Of a DNA stretch of 60,249 nucleotides, positions 39,670-47,824 are shown one piece after another (position 1 is the stretch's first letter; each line of letters begins with the position of its first letter). The notes beneath the pieces are model-generated. The model made no database searches. It saw only the letters and a list, made by a program, of their open reading frames with translations, and was not told the DNA's origin. Position numbers and translations under genes: made by a program. The DNA comes from Ferrovibrio sp. (lineage in GTDB: Bacteria; Pseudomonadota; Alphaproteobacteria; Ferrovibrionales; Ferrovibrionaceae). The stretch spans positions 1 to 60,249 of the forward strand of contig NZ_JAHBYG010000024.1 of the NCBI RefSeq assembly GCF_019636075.1, written 5' to 3'.

Positions 39670-40155
39670 ATGCAGGCTTCGGTTTTGCACGACTGGCTGC
39701 TGGCGCTGGAGAATTCCGGTCTCGGGCAAACCATGCGGCAATCGCTGGTGCTGTATCCGGTGGTGGAGGTGCTGCATATCCTTGGCTTCATCCTGCTGTT
39801 TGCCGGGATAGCGCTGTTCGATCTGCGGCTGCTGGGCCTGGCGCGCGGGCTACCGCTGGCCCAGCTTGCACGCATTTGTCTGCCGATGGCCGGTGGCGGA
39901 TTGCTGCTGGCAATCTCCATGGGCCTGCTGTTGTTTTCCACCGAAGCCAGCCACCTGGCCGCCAATCCGGCCTTTCAGATCAAGCTGCTGCTGATCCTGC
40001 TGGGGTTGCTGAATGTCGCAGCGTTTCATTGGGGTTGGCGCGGATCGCAGGGCCAGTGGCGTGAACCCACCCTGCCGGCCCGGGCCGGCGCGGCGGCGTC
40101 GCTTGCCATATGGACAGGCGTGGTGATTTTCGGGCGGCTTATTGCCTACGTATAA
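39670..40155 (+). CDS. Four-helix membrane protein (DUF6644/DUF2214-like)
   Basis: 161 residues, four membrane segments (about 25-50, 70-90, 105-120, 140-160). LVLYPVVEVLHILGFILLF with its His and the later HWGWRG recall small copper/heme-type membrane proteins of the DUF2214/DUF6644 group. It is paired with the DUF6152 gene. Possible role in metal or redox handling is inference. Confidence 0.65.
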   Translation: MQASVLHDWLLALENSGLGQTMRQSLVLYPVVEVLHILGFILLFAGIALFDLRLLGLARGLPLAQLARICLPMAGGGLLLAISMGLLLFSTEASHLAANPAFQIKLLLILLGLLNVAAFHWGWRGSQGQWREPTLPARAGAAASLAIWTGVVIFGRLIAYV

Positions 40156-40221
40156 AACGCTCCTATGTTGGTGAAGCCTGCCTTCCACAGGCGAGGCTTC
40201 TCCAAGCAAGGATCACGTTAC

Positions 40222-41310
40222 ATGACCGATTTATTCTCTCCGATAAACCTTGGGCCCTATCAGCTGAGTAACCGCATCGCCATGGCGCCGCTGACACGCA
40301 ATCGCGCCGGCCCGGGCAATGTGCCCGGCGATCTGGCGGCGGAATATTATGCCCAGCGTGCCGATGCCGGCCTGATCATCGCCGAGGCCACGCAGATCCT
40401 GCCGGAAGGCCAGGGCTATCAGGATACGCCCGGCATCCATTCGCCCGAACAGATTGCCGGCTGGCGCAAGGTGACCGATGCCGTACACGCCAAAGGCGGC
40501 CGCATCTTCCTGCAATTGTGGCATGTCGGCCGGGTGAGCCATACCTCGCTGCAGCCCGGCGGCAAGGCGCCGGTGGCGCCTTCGGCGATTGCCGCCAAGA
40601 CCAAGACCTTCGTGAACAACACCTTCGCTGAAACCTCCGAGCCGCGCGCCCTGGAGCAGGCGGAGATTCCGGCCATCGTGGCGGCTTATGGCCAGGCGGC
40701 GAAGAATGCCATCGCGGCCGGCTTCGACGGCGTGGAGCTGCATGCCGCCAATGGCTATCTGCTGGATCAGTTCCTGCGCGACAGCAGCAACAAGCGCACG
40801 GATATCTATGGCGGCAGCATCGAAAACCGCGCCCGCTTCACGCTGGAAGCCGCCCGCGCGGTGATTGCCGCCATCGGTGCGGAGCGCACCGGCATCCGCA
40901 TCTCGCCGGTCACGCCGGCCAATGATGTGTCGGACAGCAATCCGCAGGCGCTGTTCGAATATCTGGTGCAACAGCTCAATGCGCTCAATCTGGTTTATAT
41001 CCATGTGATCGAGGGTTCCACCGGCGGGCCGCGCGATTTCGGCGGCGATTTCGATTATGCCGCCTTGCGCAAGCATTATAGCGGCGTGTGGATCGTGAAT
41101 AACGGCTACGATCCTGCCTTGGCGCGCCAGGTGGTGAGCAGCCGTGCCGCCGATCTGGTGGCGTTCGGCCGGCCGTTCATTTCCAACCCCGATCTGGTGG
41201 AGCGCCTGCGCGTCGGCGCGCCGCTCAACGAGGTGGATCGTGCCACGCTCTATGGCGGCGGTGCCAAGGGCTATACCGATTACCCGCGGCTGGATCAGGC
41301 GGCGGAATAG
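40222..41310 (+). CDS. Old Yellow Enzyme-type alkene reductase
   Basis: About 362 residues, FMN TIM-barrel. LSNRIAMAPLTRNRA, the substrate/FMN His-Asn pair in GVELHAANGYLLDQFLRD, and IFLQLWHVGRVSH identify the NemA/XenA-like OYE family. Reduces activated C=C bonds or nitro compounds with NAD(P)H. The start at 40222 is chosen because MTDLFSPINLGPY is the conserved beginning. Neighbourhood gives no substrate hint. Confidence 0.92.
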   Translation: MTDLFSPINLGPYQLSNRIAMAPLTRNRAGPGNVPGDLAAEYYAQRADAGLIIAEATQILPEGQGYQDTPGIHSPEQIAGWRKVTDAVHAKGGRIFLQLWHVGRVSHTSLQPGGKAPVAPSAIAAKTKTFVNNTFAETSEPRALEQAEIPAIVAAYGQAAKNAIAAGFDGVELHAANGYLLDQFLRDSSNKRTDIYGGSIENRARFTLEAARAVIAAIGAERTGIRISPVTPANDVSDSNPQALFEYLVQQLNALNLVYIHVIEGSTGGPRDFGGDFDYAALRKHYSGVWIVNNGYDPALARQVVSSRAADLVAFGRPFISNPDLVERLRVGAPLNEVDRATLYGGGAKGYTDYPRLDQAAE

Positions 41311-41321
41311 GCTGTGTGCGG

Positions 41322-41873
41322 CTAACCAGTGGCTTGTTTGGCCACTGGTAGCCAGTCGCCTTGTGCGGAGCGGCAATACAGCGTGCCATCGCTGGCGGTT
41401 TGTGCGCCGGCCTGCACATCGGTGCGCACCTGACGGCAGATCGCGTTGGCGGGCAATTTATTCGCCGAAACCGCTTCACGGGCTTCCGGCAGCGCGCTGG
41501 CTGGCTGTGAGGGTGCCATGTTGATGGTGCCGCTGGCTGCCGTTTCCGGCGAGCGCCAGCTTATGCTGTCGTTTCTGTCGGTGGGGGCGCTGGCAAGGGC
41601 CTGGCGCGTGGAGCGGTCGATATCCTCGCGTTCGCGTTTAGACAGCATCATCACGAACTGGCAGCCCAGCATGCCGCCGGCACCGGCGCCCAGCGCCGCG
41701 CCCACCACGCGGCCATCGCCCTTGCCGCCCAGCTTGGCACCGATCAATCCGCCCAGCACCGCGCCGCCGATGCCGCCGATCGCGCATTTGGTCTCGTCGC
41801 TCATCTGGCCATGCTGGCAGGCGGCCAGAAACATCAGGGCGGCCATCGCAACCGCGGGTGCGCGCAGATCCAT
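41322..41873 (-). CDS. Glycine-zipper lipoprotein of the envelope cluster
   Basis: 183 residues from MDLRAPAVAMAALMFLAACQHG (lipobox Cys about residue 19), with GGAGAG six bases upstream. Next come IGGIGGAVLGGLIGAKLGG and AALGAGAGGMLG, typical glycine-zipper helices. The C-terminus holds a conserved Cys pair (ICRQVRTDV, LYCRSAQGDW) that looks like a surface antigen (17 kDa/RT0821-like) domain. It is the last gene of a four-gene minus-strand cluster. Confidence 0.75.
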   Translation of the reverse strand: MDLRAPAVAMAALMFLAACQHGQMSDETKCAIGGIGGAVLGGLIGAKLGGKGDGRVVGAALGAGAGGMLGCQFVMMLSKREREDIDRSTRQALASAPTDRNDSISWRSPETAASGTINMAPSQPASALPEAREAVSANKLPANAICRQVRTDVQAGAQTASDGTLYCRSAQGDWLPVAKQATG

Positions 41874-41884
41874 GATTGCTCTCC

Positions 41885-43084
41885 TCATTTTTCCGCCAGC
41901 CGGGCTTTCACCTGCAGCACGGCCTCGCTGCCATCGGGCATCTTGTCGCCGCGATGGCCCAGCGTGCCGCTCAGGCCGTTGCGGTCGCCTTTGAGATCGA
42001 AGCTCTCGCCCTCGGTGCTGAACAGAAACATCGCGCCGACCTTGGCTTCCAGCCGGCATTGGCCGGCCGGATTGCACAGGAAGCTGCCATGCAGCGGGGC
42101 GCTGAACTGGCCGCGCAGGAAGGCATAGCTGTCATGCAGCACGCCGTCGCGGTCTGCGAATAGCAGGATGCGACCATCCAGATTGCGCTTGTTCACTGCG
42201 GTTTCGATCTCGTAGATGGCCATGCTGTCTGGGCGTTTGGCCGGGATGGCGAGATCGGCACCGAGGAAACCGGGATTGCCGTTGGCGGTCTGGATGAAAG
42301 CACGCCAAAAACGGATGGCGTTTTCCGGCAGGGCGCCGGGTTGGCGCAAGGATGAGCCGATGCCGAAGGCATGCAGGCTGGCGCGGCCGAAATCGATGCC
42401 CAGCTTGGGGGCGATGGCCTCGGCCTGTTGGCGCCATTGCGCCGCATCCTGCTGTTTGAACACCGATGTGTATTCCGAAACTTCCAACAGGTCTGCGTAC
42501 AGGATCACCCGGGCGTGGATCGGATTGCGCCCGAAACGTCCGCCATCGCTGGCCAATGCCCGCAGATAGCTGCGTTCGGGCGGGCGTGCCGGGTCGATCA
42601 AGATGCTTTCGCGCGCCGCATCGGTGAAGATCTGGCCCATGGCGGCCTGCAATTGCTGGCGGAACACCGCCTGCATGTCGGGCAGGTTCTTCACCGGATT
42701 GCTGGTGAACCAACTGCTCATGCCGCCTTGGCCGCGCTCGATCTGCTGGCGTTCCTCGGCGGTGAAATCCGGCCAGCAGCCGCGCCACAATTCCTTCGAG
42801 CGGCCTTGCGCCGGCGAAAGTCGCACCAGCGTAACCGTCTCATGCGGCAGCAGGGTGGAGCGCAGCCGCGCATCCAGGGTTTCGAACCAGCGCGCATCGC
42901 TTTTGCTCAGGATGGTTTCGTCCACATAGAGCACGGTCTGGCGCTCGGCCGGCTTGTCGCAGAAACCCTGGATGTTGAGCTTGCTGGCACCGAATTGCGC
43001 GAAAGCGGGCAGGGCGAATAGCGTGGCGGCGATAATGCCCGGGACGGCAAGGCGGACGGCAAGGCGGACGGCAAGGCGGATCAT
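41885..43084 (-). CDS. Secreted protein of unknown function in the envelope cluster
   Basis: 399 residues with a signal peptide lengthened by LAVR repeats (12-base tandem units). The mature part resembles a Rossmann-like alpha/beta fold: LYVDETILSKSDARWFETLD, ARVILYADLLEVSEYTSV and ALHAFGIGSSL, which could be a vWA-like domain (inference only). Cys pair FLCNPAGQCRL near the end. Its start overlaps the upstream gene (ATG/TGA), indicating coupling. Confidence 0.6.
   Translation of the reverse strand: MIRLAVRLAVRLAVPGIIAATLFALPAFAQFGASKLNIQGFCDKPAERQTVLYVDETILSKSDARWFETLDARLRSTLLPHETVTLVRLSPAQGRSKELWRGCWPDFTAEERQQIERGQGGMSSWFTSNPVKNLPDMQAVFRQQLQAAMGQIFTDAARESILIDPARPPERSYLRALASDGGRFGRNPIHARVILYADLLEVSEYTSVFKQQDAAQWRQQAEAIAPKLGIDFGRASLHAFGIGSSLRQPGALPENAIRFWRAFIQTANGNPGFLGADLAIPAKRPDSMAIYEIETAVNKRNLDGRILLFADRDGVLHDSYAFLRGQFSAPLHGSFLCNPAGQCRLEAKVGAMFLFSTEGESFDLKGDRNGLSGTLGHRGDKMPDGSEAVLQVKARLAEK
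43046..43081 (-). repeat. Three 12-base tandem units in a signal peptide
   Basis: GGCAAGGCGGAC three times (last unit ends in T), encoding RLAV repeats at the N-terminus of the secreted cluster protein. Confidence 0.9.
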
Positions 43085-44511
43085 GCTGCCACCTCTTCGG
43101 CGGCACCGGCGTCTGCGGTTTTTTCGGCCGGCAAGCCGGCGGCCTGGCGCAATTCGGCGGCGGTGTAGCTGGCGCTCATGCCGCGATATATCGCCGGCGT
43201 AAGCGGTTCGCCTTCACCCAGCAGGCGCAGTTTGGGATTTTCGGCTTCGGCCAACACGCACACGGCATGGCGATAATCAGCTATCGCGCTGTTGATGCGC
43301 TGGGTCGCCTCGGTTACCAGGGCTGCCTCATGGGCATTGATCTGGCTGCGCATGTCGCGCAGGCGCCGGGTATCGGCGCTTTGCGCTTTGGCAACATTCT
43401 TCAGGCGTTCGATTTCATGGCGCAGCTTGTCTTCCTCCTCCTCGATGGCCTTCTCCACATGCTTCTTGTAGGCCTTTTCGTAGCGGGCCTTGGCGCGGCG
43501 GTGGCGCAGGGTGGCTTCCACGTAATCCGGGTTGTAGTCATGGGTCAGCCAGAACAGGATCACGCCGATGCCCCAGATCAGCAGATTGCCGATCAGGCTG
43601 AAGCCCACGCTCTGGCCGATATTGATGCTGGGGCCGGCGATCACGATGCCGGGCAATGCGCCGGTGCCGGATGTGGCGGCGATTGCCATCATCGCCCAGT
43701 GATAGCGTGAATAGCCCACCAGCGTGAGGGCGGCGATGAACAACGCGGAGACGATGCCGAGCGCACGCAGATTGGTGGCGCGCCGCGATTTGTCCACCCT
43801 GGCGGAAAACATGTATTCGCGCTGCTTGGTGGCCCGGCCATGCCATTCGGAAGCGAGCGCGATGATCACCATCACGGCGAAGGTGATGCCGGCGGCGATG
43901 GCCGGCACTTCGAAATAATTCAGGAAGGCTTCATAGTTTATGAAGATTTCCGCCAGGCTGACCGAGGCCAGGATCAGCCAATAAGCCCAGACCGGAAAGA
44001 TGCGCGCCGGCTTCTGCCCGGCTTCTTCGTAATGCCGCTTGAAATTCTGCTGGGCATCGATGAGTTCGCTCTCGGCGGAATCGAATTCGGTCTTGTGCCG
44101 GGCGTTTTCCACGGCCTCGGATTTGAGGCGGGCGGTTTTCGCCTCGGCCTCGGCTTCCTGAATGGGCAATTTTTCCAATACGTCGATGGCGTGCTGGTAT
44201 GGCTCGATGCGGGTGAGGAAGGCGTTGCGCAAGGGATGCCATTCCGCGAGTTTGCGCACCACCGGCTCGGCGCACCAACGCAGCATGCCGGGGGTAAGGC
44301 CATCGCGGCGCAGCACGATGGTTGCAAGCTTGGCCTCTTCGCGCGCGGCATTCTCGATGCGCGCGGCTTCTTCCGCCGCATCCATGCGCGGTAGGCTGAA
44401 GGCTTGCGCTGCGTTGAAGGCCTGCTCGATCTCTTCGGTAACCAAGGGCTTGGTTCCGCTTTGCGGCAATTCCGCAGACCTGGCCGCTTTGGCGGCAACA
44501 CTGATTTTCAT
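43081..44511 (-). CDS. Four-helix membrane protein with flanking coiled coils
   Basis: About 476 residues, start at 44511 with GGGGGAAG six bases upstream. A cytosolic helical N-terminus (about 1-165) leads to four membrane segments (about 165-320: IFPVWAYWLILASVSLAEIF, AGITFAVMVIIALAS, ALGIVSALFIAALTLVGY, FSLIGNLLIWGIGVILFWL), then a long charged coiled coil (KKHVEKAIEEEEDKLRHEIE) and a Pro/Ala tail. No known family was recognised. Central gene of the 41-45 kb cluster, overlapping its downstream neighbour. Confidence 0.7.
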   Translation of the reverse strand: MKISVAAKAARSAELPQSGTKPLVTEEIEQAFNAAQAFSLPRMDAAEEAARIENAAREEAKLATIVLRRDGLTPGMLRWCAEPVVRKLAEWHPLRNAFLTRIEPYQHAIDVLEKLPIQEAEAEAKTARLKSEAVENARHKTEFDSAESELIDAQQNFKRHYEEAGQKPARIFPVWAYWLILASVSLAEIFINYEAFLNYFEVPAIAAGITFAVMVIIALASEWHGRATKQREYMFSARVDKSRRATNLRALGIVSALFIAALTLVGYSRYHWAMMAIAATSGTGALPGIVIAGPSINIGQSVGFSLIGNLLIWGIGVILFWLTHDYNPDYVEATLRHRRAKARYEKAYKKHVEKAIEEEEDKLRHEIERLKNVAKAQSADTRRLRDMRSQINAHEAALVTEATQRINSAIADYRHAVCVLAEAENPKLRLLGEGEPLTPAIYRGMSASYTAAELRQAAGLPAEKTADAGAAEEVAA

Positions 44512-44546
44512 GATGTCTTCCCCCAATCAGACCGCGCGGGGCGCGG

Positions 44547-45542
44547 TCAATTCCTGTTCAGGCTGCGTGTGCGGTCGCGCAGGATCACGTCGTGCACGCG
44601 CGGTTGACGCAGCACGATTTCGCGCGTCTGCGTGACCGGCGCGGCCTGGGTGACGGTTTGCACGGTGTCGAGTTCCAGCACCGTCACGCGTGCCGCCACG
44701 GTGGTGGCGCCCTCGTTGGACGCGGCAAGGCTGCGCGGCTCGTGGCCGTTCAGCCAGTTGGCATTGATCTCGCGCAGCGCCACCACATGGAAATTCGCCT
44801 CGCGGTTGGCGGCGATGTAGAATTCCACCCGGCGATTCAAGGCGCGGCCATCGTCGTTGGCATTGTCGGCCACCGGCTGTTGCTCGCCCATCGGGATCGC
44901 CGACATCTGATTGCCGCGCACGCCCATCTCGGCCAGGCGATGCATCACGTTGATGGCGCGTCGGCGCGACAGTGCCTCGTTATAGGCATCGGTGCCGCGG
45001 CTATCGGTGTGGCCCACCACCATCAGATGCACATCGGGCGCTTCGCGCCGCATGCTTTCGGCAATCACCCGCAGCAATTCCAGCGATTGCGGGCGCGGCG
45101 TATCGATATTGAAATCGAAAAACGCACGGTCGCTGAAGGTGATGCGCACCACCGGGATCGGCCAGGCCACGCCGGGAATGCTGCCAGCCGGGGCCACGAT
45201 GCCGGTTTCCACATCGGGCCGCTGCACGCCCTGCAGCGCGGCCAACCGGTTGAGCCGGGCGATGCGGTCCTCATGCTCCATCACGACGGTCTCCGCCGGC
45301 GACAGGATGCGGGGCGCAGATGGCATGGCGGGCGCATTATCAGGCGGACGGATCACCGCTGGCGGCAGGCTGGCGACTTGCGGGGCCGGCGCTGGCGGTG
45401 CTGCCGGGCTGCGGTCCGGCAGGCGATAGGAGGGCACGGGTCCGGCGGTTCCAGTGCTGCTCGCGGTCTGCCGCTGCGGCATGCAAGCCGTCAGCAATGC
45501 GGAAAAACCGATTAAAACCAGTGCGTTGCTGTTAGGCTTCAT
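44547..45542 (-). CDS. OmpA-domain lipoprotein heading the envelope cluster
   Basis: 331 residues. Lipobox LIGFSALLTAC, a Pro-rich linker, an OmpA-like peptidoglycan-binding domain with VVGHTDSRGTDAYNEALSRRRAINV, and a C-terminal extension of about 90 residues rich in Val/Thr/Gln that is not part of OmpA. It would link outer membrane and cell wall. First gene of the cluster, behind an AT-rich upstream region. Confidence 0.85.
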   Translation of the reverse strand: MKPNSNALVLIGFSALLTACMPQRQTASSTGTAGPVPSYRLPDRSPAAPPAPAPQVASLPPAVIRPPDNAPAMPSAPRILSPAETVVMEHEDRIARLNRLAALQGVQRPDVETGIVAPAGSIPGVAWPIPVVRITFSDRAFFDFNIDTPRPQSLELLRVIAESMRREAPDVHLMVVGHTDSRGTDAYNEALSRRRAINVMHRLAEMGVRGNQMSAIPMGEQQPVADNANDDGRALNRRVEFYIAANREANFHVVALREINANWLNGHEPRSLAASNEGATTVAARVTVLELDTVQTVTQAAPVTQTREIVLRQPRVHDVILRDRTRSLNRN

Positions 45543-45737
45543 GATTGGGCCAGTGTGTACTATATAAAAAGGATATGTTCTTAAGTATATAGAACCAAAT
45601 ATGACGCATACTCGTCAATATAAATGCAGATATGCGTTTCACTCGTTTTAATATAGTCGATGGCAAGGGTAATGCGTCGGCATTCAAGGCCGTGGCAGCC
45701 GGCCAACCGGCCAAGCCTTATTTTTAAGGCTGATGCC
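45543..45737. other. AT-rich intergenic region upstream of the envelope cluster
   Basis: About 195 bases far poorer in GC than the surroundings. It contains GTTCT/AGAAC and CGCATA/TATGCG short inverted repeats and several TATA-like hexamers. No gene was found in it. It could be the promoter region of the cluster or a foreign remnant. Confidence 0.5.
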
Positions 45738-46196
45738 TTACTTGCAGGGCGCTTCGCGGAAGGAATAAACCCGGTCGTCCACCGTGGCGATATCGGGCTT
45801 GCCGGTGTTGGCTGTGCCTTCCTTGGGCATGGCCAGCCATTCCGGAGCGATATGCACTTGATAGACGAAGCAGGAAGGATGGCCGTCGCGTTCGCGGGCC
45901 ACCAGTTCGGCGCGCGCCACGAGGCTGCCATCGGCGCGGAAAACCCGGGTTTCGCCATTCTCCACCACAACATCCCAGGTTTCCTGGGTGTTGTCGTCGA
46001 AGCGCACGATGGCCTGGCCGGGGATGGGCTGGATTTCGGTGCGGCCGCCCAGCACATGGCCGTTGGCCAGCACCGTGCCTTCGGGCAGCAGTATGGCCGG
46101 GGCCGGTTTATCCTGGGCCGCCAGGTCATGGGCCAGGGGCAGGCCTGTCAGGCATAGGCCGATGCCAAGCAAAACCGAGAATCCGAGGAGGCGCAT
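45738..46196 (-). CDS. Secreted hypothetical protein
   Basis: 152 residues with a signal peptide (LLGFSVLLGIGLCLTGLPLA). The mature part is beta-rich, with GTVLANGHVLGGRTEIQPIPGQAIVRFDDNT and a final Cys pair (PSCFVYQ, EAPCK). It resembles small envelope proteins without a named family. Same strand as the envelope cluster but separated by the AT-rich region. Confidence 0.6.
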   Translation of the reverse strand: MRLLGFSVLLGIGLCLTGLPLAHDLAAQDKPAPAILLPEGTVLANGHVLGGRTEIQPIPGQAIVRFDDNTQETWDVVVENGETRVFRADGSLVARAELVARERDGHPSCFVYQVHIAPEWLAMPKEGTANTGKPDIATVDDRVYSFREAPCK

Positions 46197-46311
46197 GGCC
46201 GCTCTATAGCATGGCCGGATGTTTGCCGCAGCCCCTGGCCGGATATCCCGGCAGAATCCTTGTGCGCTTTCACGGATTGTTAAGCCGAGGCGGCTAGGAT
46301 GGCATCACAGT

Positions 46312-46399
46312 ATGAGTTTCCTCCCTGTTGAAGCGCCTCAACGGCCGTCGGGGTCTACTCATTGCATTCGGCTTTTCGTTTACCGACGGCCGTCTTTTT
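46312..46399 (+). ncRNA. Candidate trans-acting sRNA with CCUCCC anti-SD motif
   Basis: A short region ending in a strong terminator (ACGGCCGTCGG / CCGACGGCCGT, then TTTTT) and containing TTTCCTCCC (46317-46325) followed by a small GTTGA/TCAAC stem-loop. Anti-Shine-Dalgarno loops like this are the hallmark of alphaproteobacterial sRNAs such as the alpha-r14/CcsR type. The 5' end (about 46312) and promoter are guesses. Confidence 0.45.
46341..46399 (+). terminator. Intrinsic terminator upstream of metY
   Basis: Perfect 11-base stem with a 31-base loop, followed by CTTTTT. No CDS on the plus strand ends before it, which is why a short RNA is proposed. Confidence 0.8.
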
Positions 46400-46421
46400 C
46401 CCCCCGCAAATTGTCCATTGC

Positions 46422-46450
46422 TTGACGTATCGCTGCGCGGATGGACTAAT
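46422..46450 (+). promoter_or_regulatory. metY promoter
   Basis: TTGACG, 17-base spacer, ACTAAT, 48 bases before the metY start. Better than most promoters visible in the window. Confidence 0.6.
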
Positions 46451-46458
46451 CCGCGCAG
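46433..46458 (+). promoter_or_regulatory. Palindromic operator overlapping the metY -10
   Basis: CTGCGCGGAT-GGACTA-ATCCGCGCAG, a perfect 10-base inverted repeat covering the -10 element. It fits a repressor site for methionine regulation or an initially transcribed hairpin. Confidence 0.55.
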
Positions 46459-46497
46459 GCCATAAGGCGCGCGATAGTATTGCGGTGGGAGGAAACC

Positions 46498-47814
46498 ATG
46501 CCGGATCCGAGATTTCTGCGGTTCGACACACTGAGCCTGCATGCCGGCCAGCAGCCCGATCCCACCACGGGCGCGCGTGCGCTGCCGATCTACCAAACCA
46601 CCAGCTATGTCTTCCGCGATGCCGATCATGCGGCGGCGTTGTTCAACCTGGAACGCGCCGGGCATATCTATTCGCGTATATCCAATCCCACCGTGGCGGT
46701 GCTGGAAGAGCGGCTGGCCGCGCTGGAAGGCGGTGTGGGTGCGGTCTGCACGGCCTCGGGCCAGGCGGCCCTGCATCTCGCCATCTGCACGCTGATGGGG
46801 CAGGGCGGACACATCGTTGCATCCCGCAACATCTATGGCGGCAGTTACAATATCCTGGTTCACACCCTGCCGCGCTTCGGCATCACCACCACCTTCGTCG
46901 ATCCGCGCGATCTCGATGCCTGGCAGAAGGCGATCCGGCCGGAGACACGGCTGGTGTTTGGCGAAATCCTCGGCAATCCTGGGCTCGAAGTGCTGAACGT
47001 ACCGGGCTTGGCTGCCATCGCCCATGAGGCTGGCCTGCCGCTGATGCTGGATTGCACATTCGCCACGCCGTATCTGTTCAAGGGCTTCGAGCATGGCGCG
47101 GATATCGTGATGCATTCGGCCACGAAATTCCTCGGCGGCCATGGTGTTGCGATCGGCGGCGCACTGATCGATGGCGGTCGTTTCGATTGGGAAGCCAGCG
47201 GCAAATTCCCCACCCTTACCGAGCCCTATGCCGGCTATCACGGCCTGGATTTCGCCGAGGAATTCGGCCCCAATGCCTTCATCATGCGGGCGCGTGCCGA
47301 AGGCCTGCGCGATTTCGGCGCCTGCATGAGCCCCACCAACGCCTTCCATATCCTGCAAGGCGTGGAAACCCTGCCTTTGCGTATGGCGCGCCATGTGGAG
47401 AATGCGCGCAAGGTGGTGGCGTTCTTGAAAGGCCATAAGGGCGTGGAGTGGGTGAGCTATCCCGAACTGCCCGAACATCCCGATCATGATCTGGCCAAGA
47501 CCTTGCTGCCCAATGGCAGCGGCGCGGTATTCAGCTTCGGCGTGAAGGGTGGCCGTGCCGCCGGTCGCGCGCTGATCGAGGCATTGCAGGTGTTTTCGCA
47601 TCTGGCCAATGTGGGCGATGCGAAATCGCTGGTGATCCACCCGGCCAGCACCACGCATCAGCAGATGAGCGCGGCAGAGCTGAAGGCAGCCGGCATCGGT
47701 GAGGAACTGGTGCGGCTTTCGGTGGGTCTGGAAGACGTGGCCGACCTGATCGACGATCTGAACCAGGCCCTGCGCGCCGCCGCCAAGGCCGCGCCGGCGC
47801 AGGCCGCCGAGTAG
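46498..47814 (+). CDS. metY: O-acetylhomoserine sulfhydrylase-type enzyme (MetY/MetZ)
   Basis: 438 residues, PLP-dependent Cys/Met metabolism enzyme. SLHAGQQPDPTTGARALPIYQTTSYVF, YSRISNPTVAVLEERLAALEGG and the PLP lysine in MHSATKFLGGHGVAIGG. The long insert after the core favours MetY over cystathionine gamma-synthase, forming homocysteine directly from sulfide. GGAGG stands five bases before the ATG; an in-frame TTG at 46480 is rejected. Confidence 0.9.
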   Translation: MPDPRFLRFDTLSLHAGQQPDPTTGARALPIYQTTSYVFRDADHAAALFNLERAGHIYSRISNPTVAVLEERLAALEGGVGAVCTASGQAALHLAICTLMGQGGHIVASRNIYGGSYNILVHTLPRFGITTTFVDPRDLDAWQKAIRPETRLVFGEILGNPGLEVLNVPGLAAIAHEAGLPLMLDCTFATPYLFKGFEHGADIVMHSATKFLGGHGVAIGGALIDGGRFDWEASGKFPTLTEPYAGYHGLDFAEEFGPNAFIMRARAEGLRDFGACMSPTNAFHILQGVETLPLRMARHVENARKVVAFLKGHKGVEWVSYPELPEHPDHDLAKTLLPNGSGAVFSFGVKGGRAAGRALIEALQVFSHLANVGDAKSLVIHPASTTHQQMSAAELKAAGIGEELVRLSVGLEDVADLIDDLNQALRAAAKAAPAQAAE

Positions 47815-47824
47815 GAGCCGCAGG

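Noticed and set aside
46260..46497. SAM riboswitch upstream of metY
   Set aside because: No recognisable SAM-I, SAM-II or SAM/SAH core was found; the region is better explained by a terminator-ended short RNA and a palindromic promoter.
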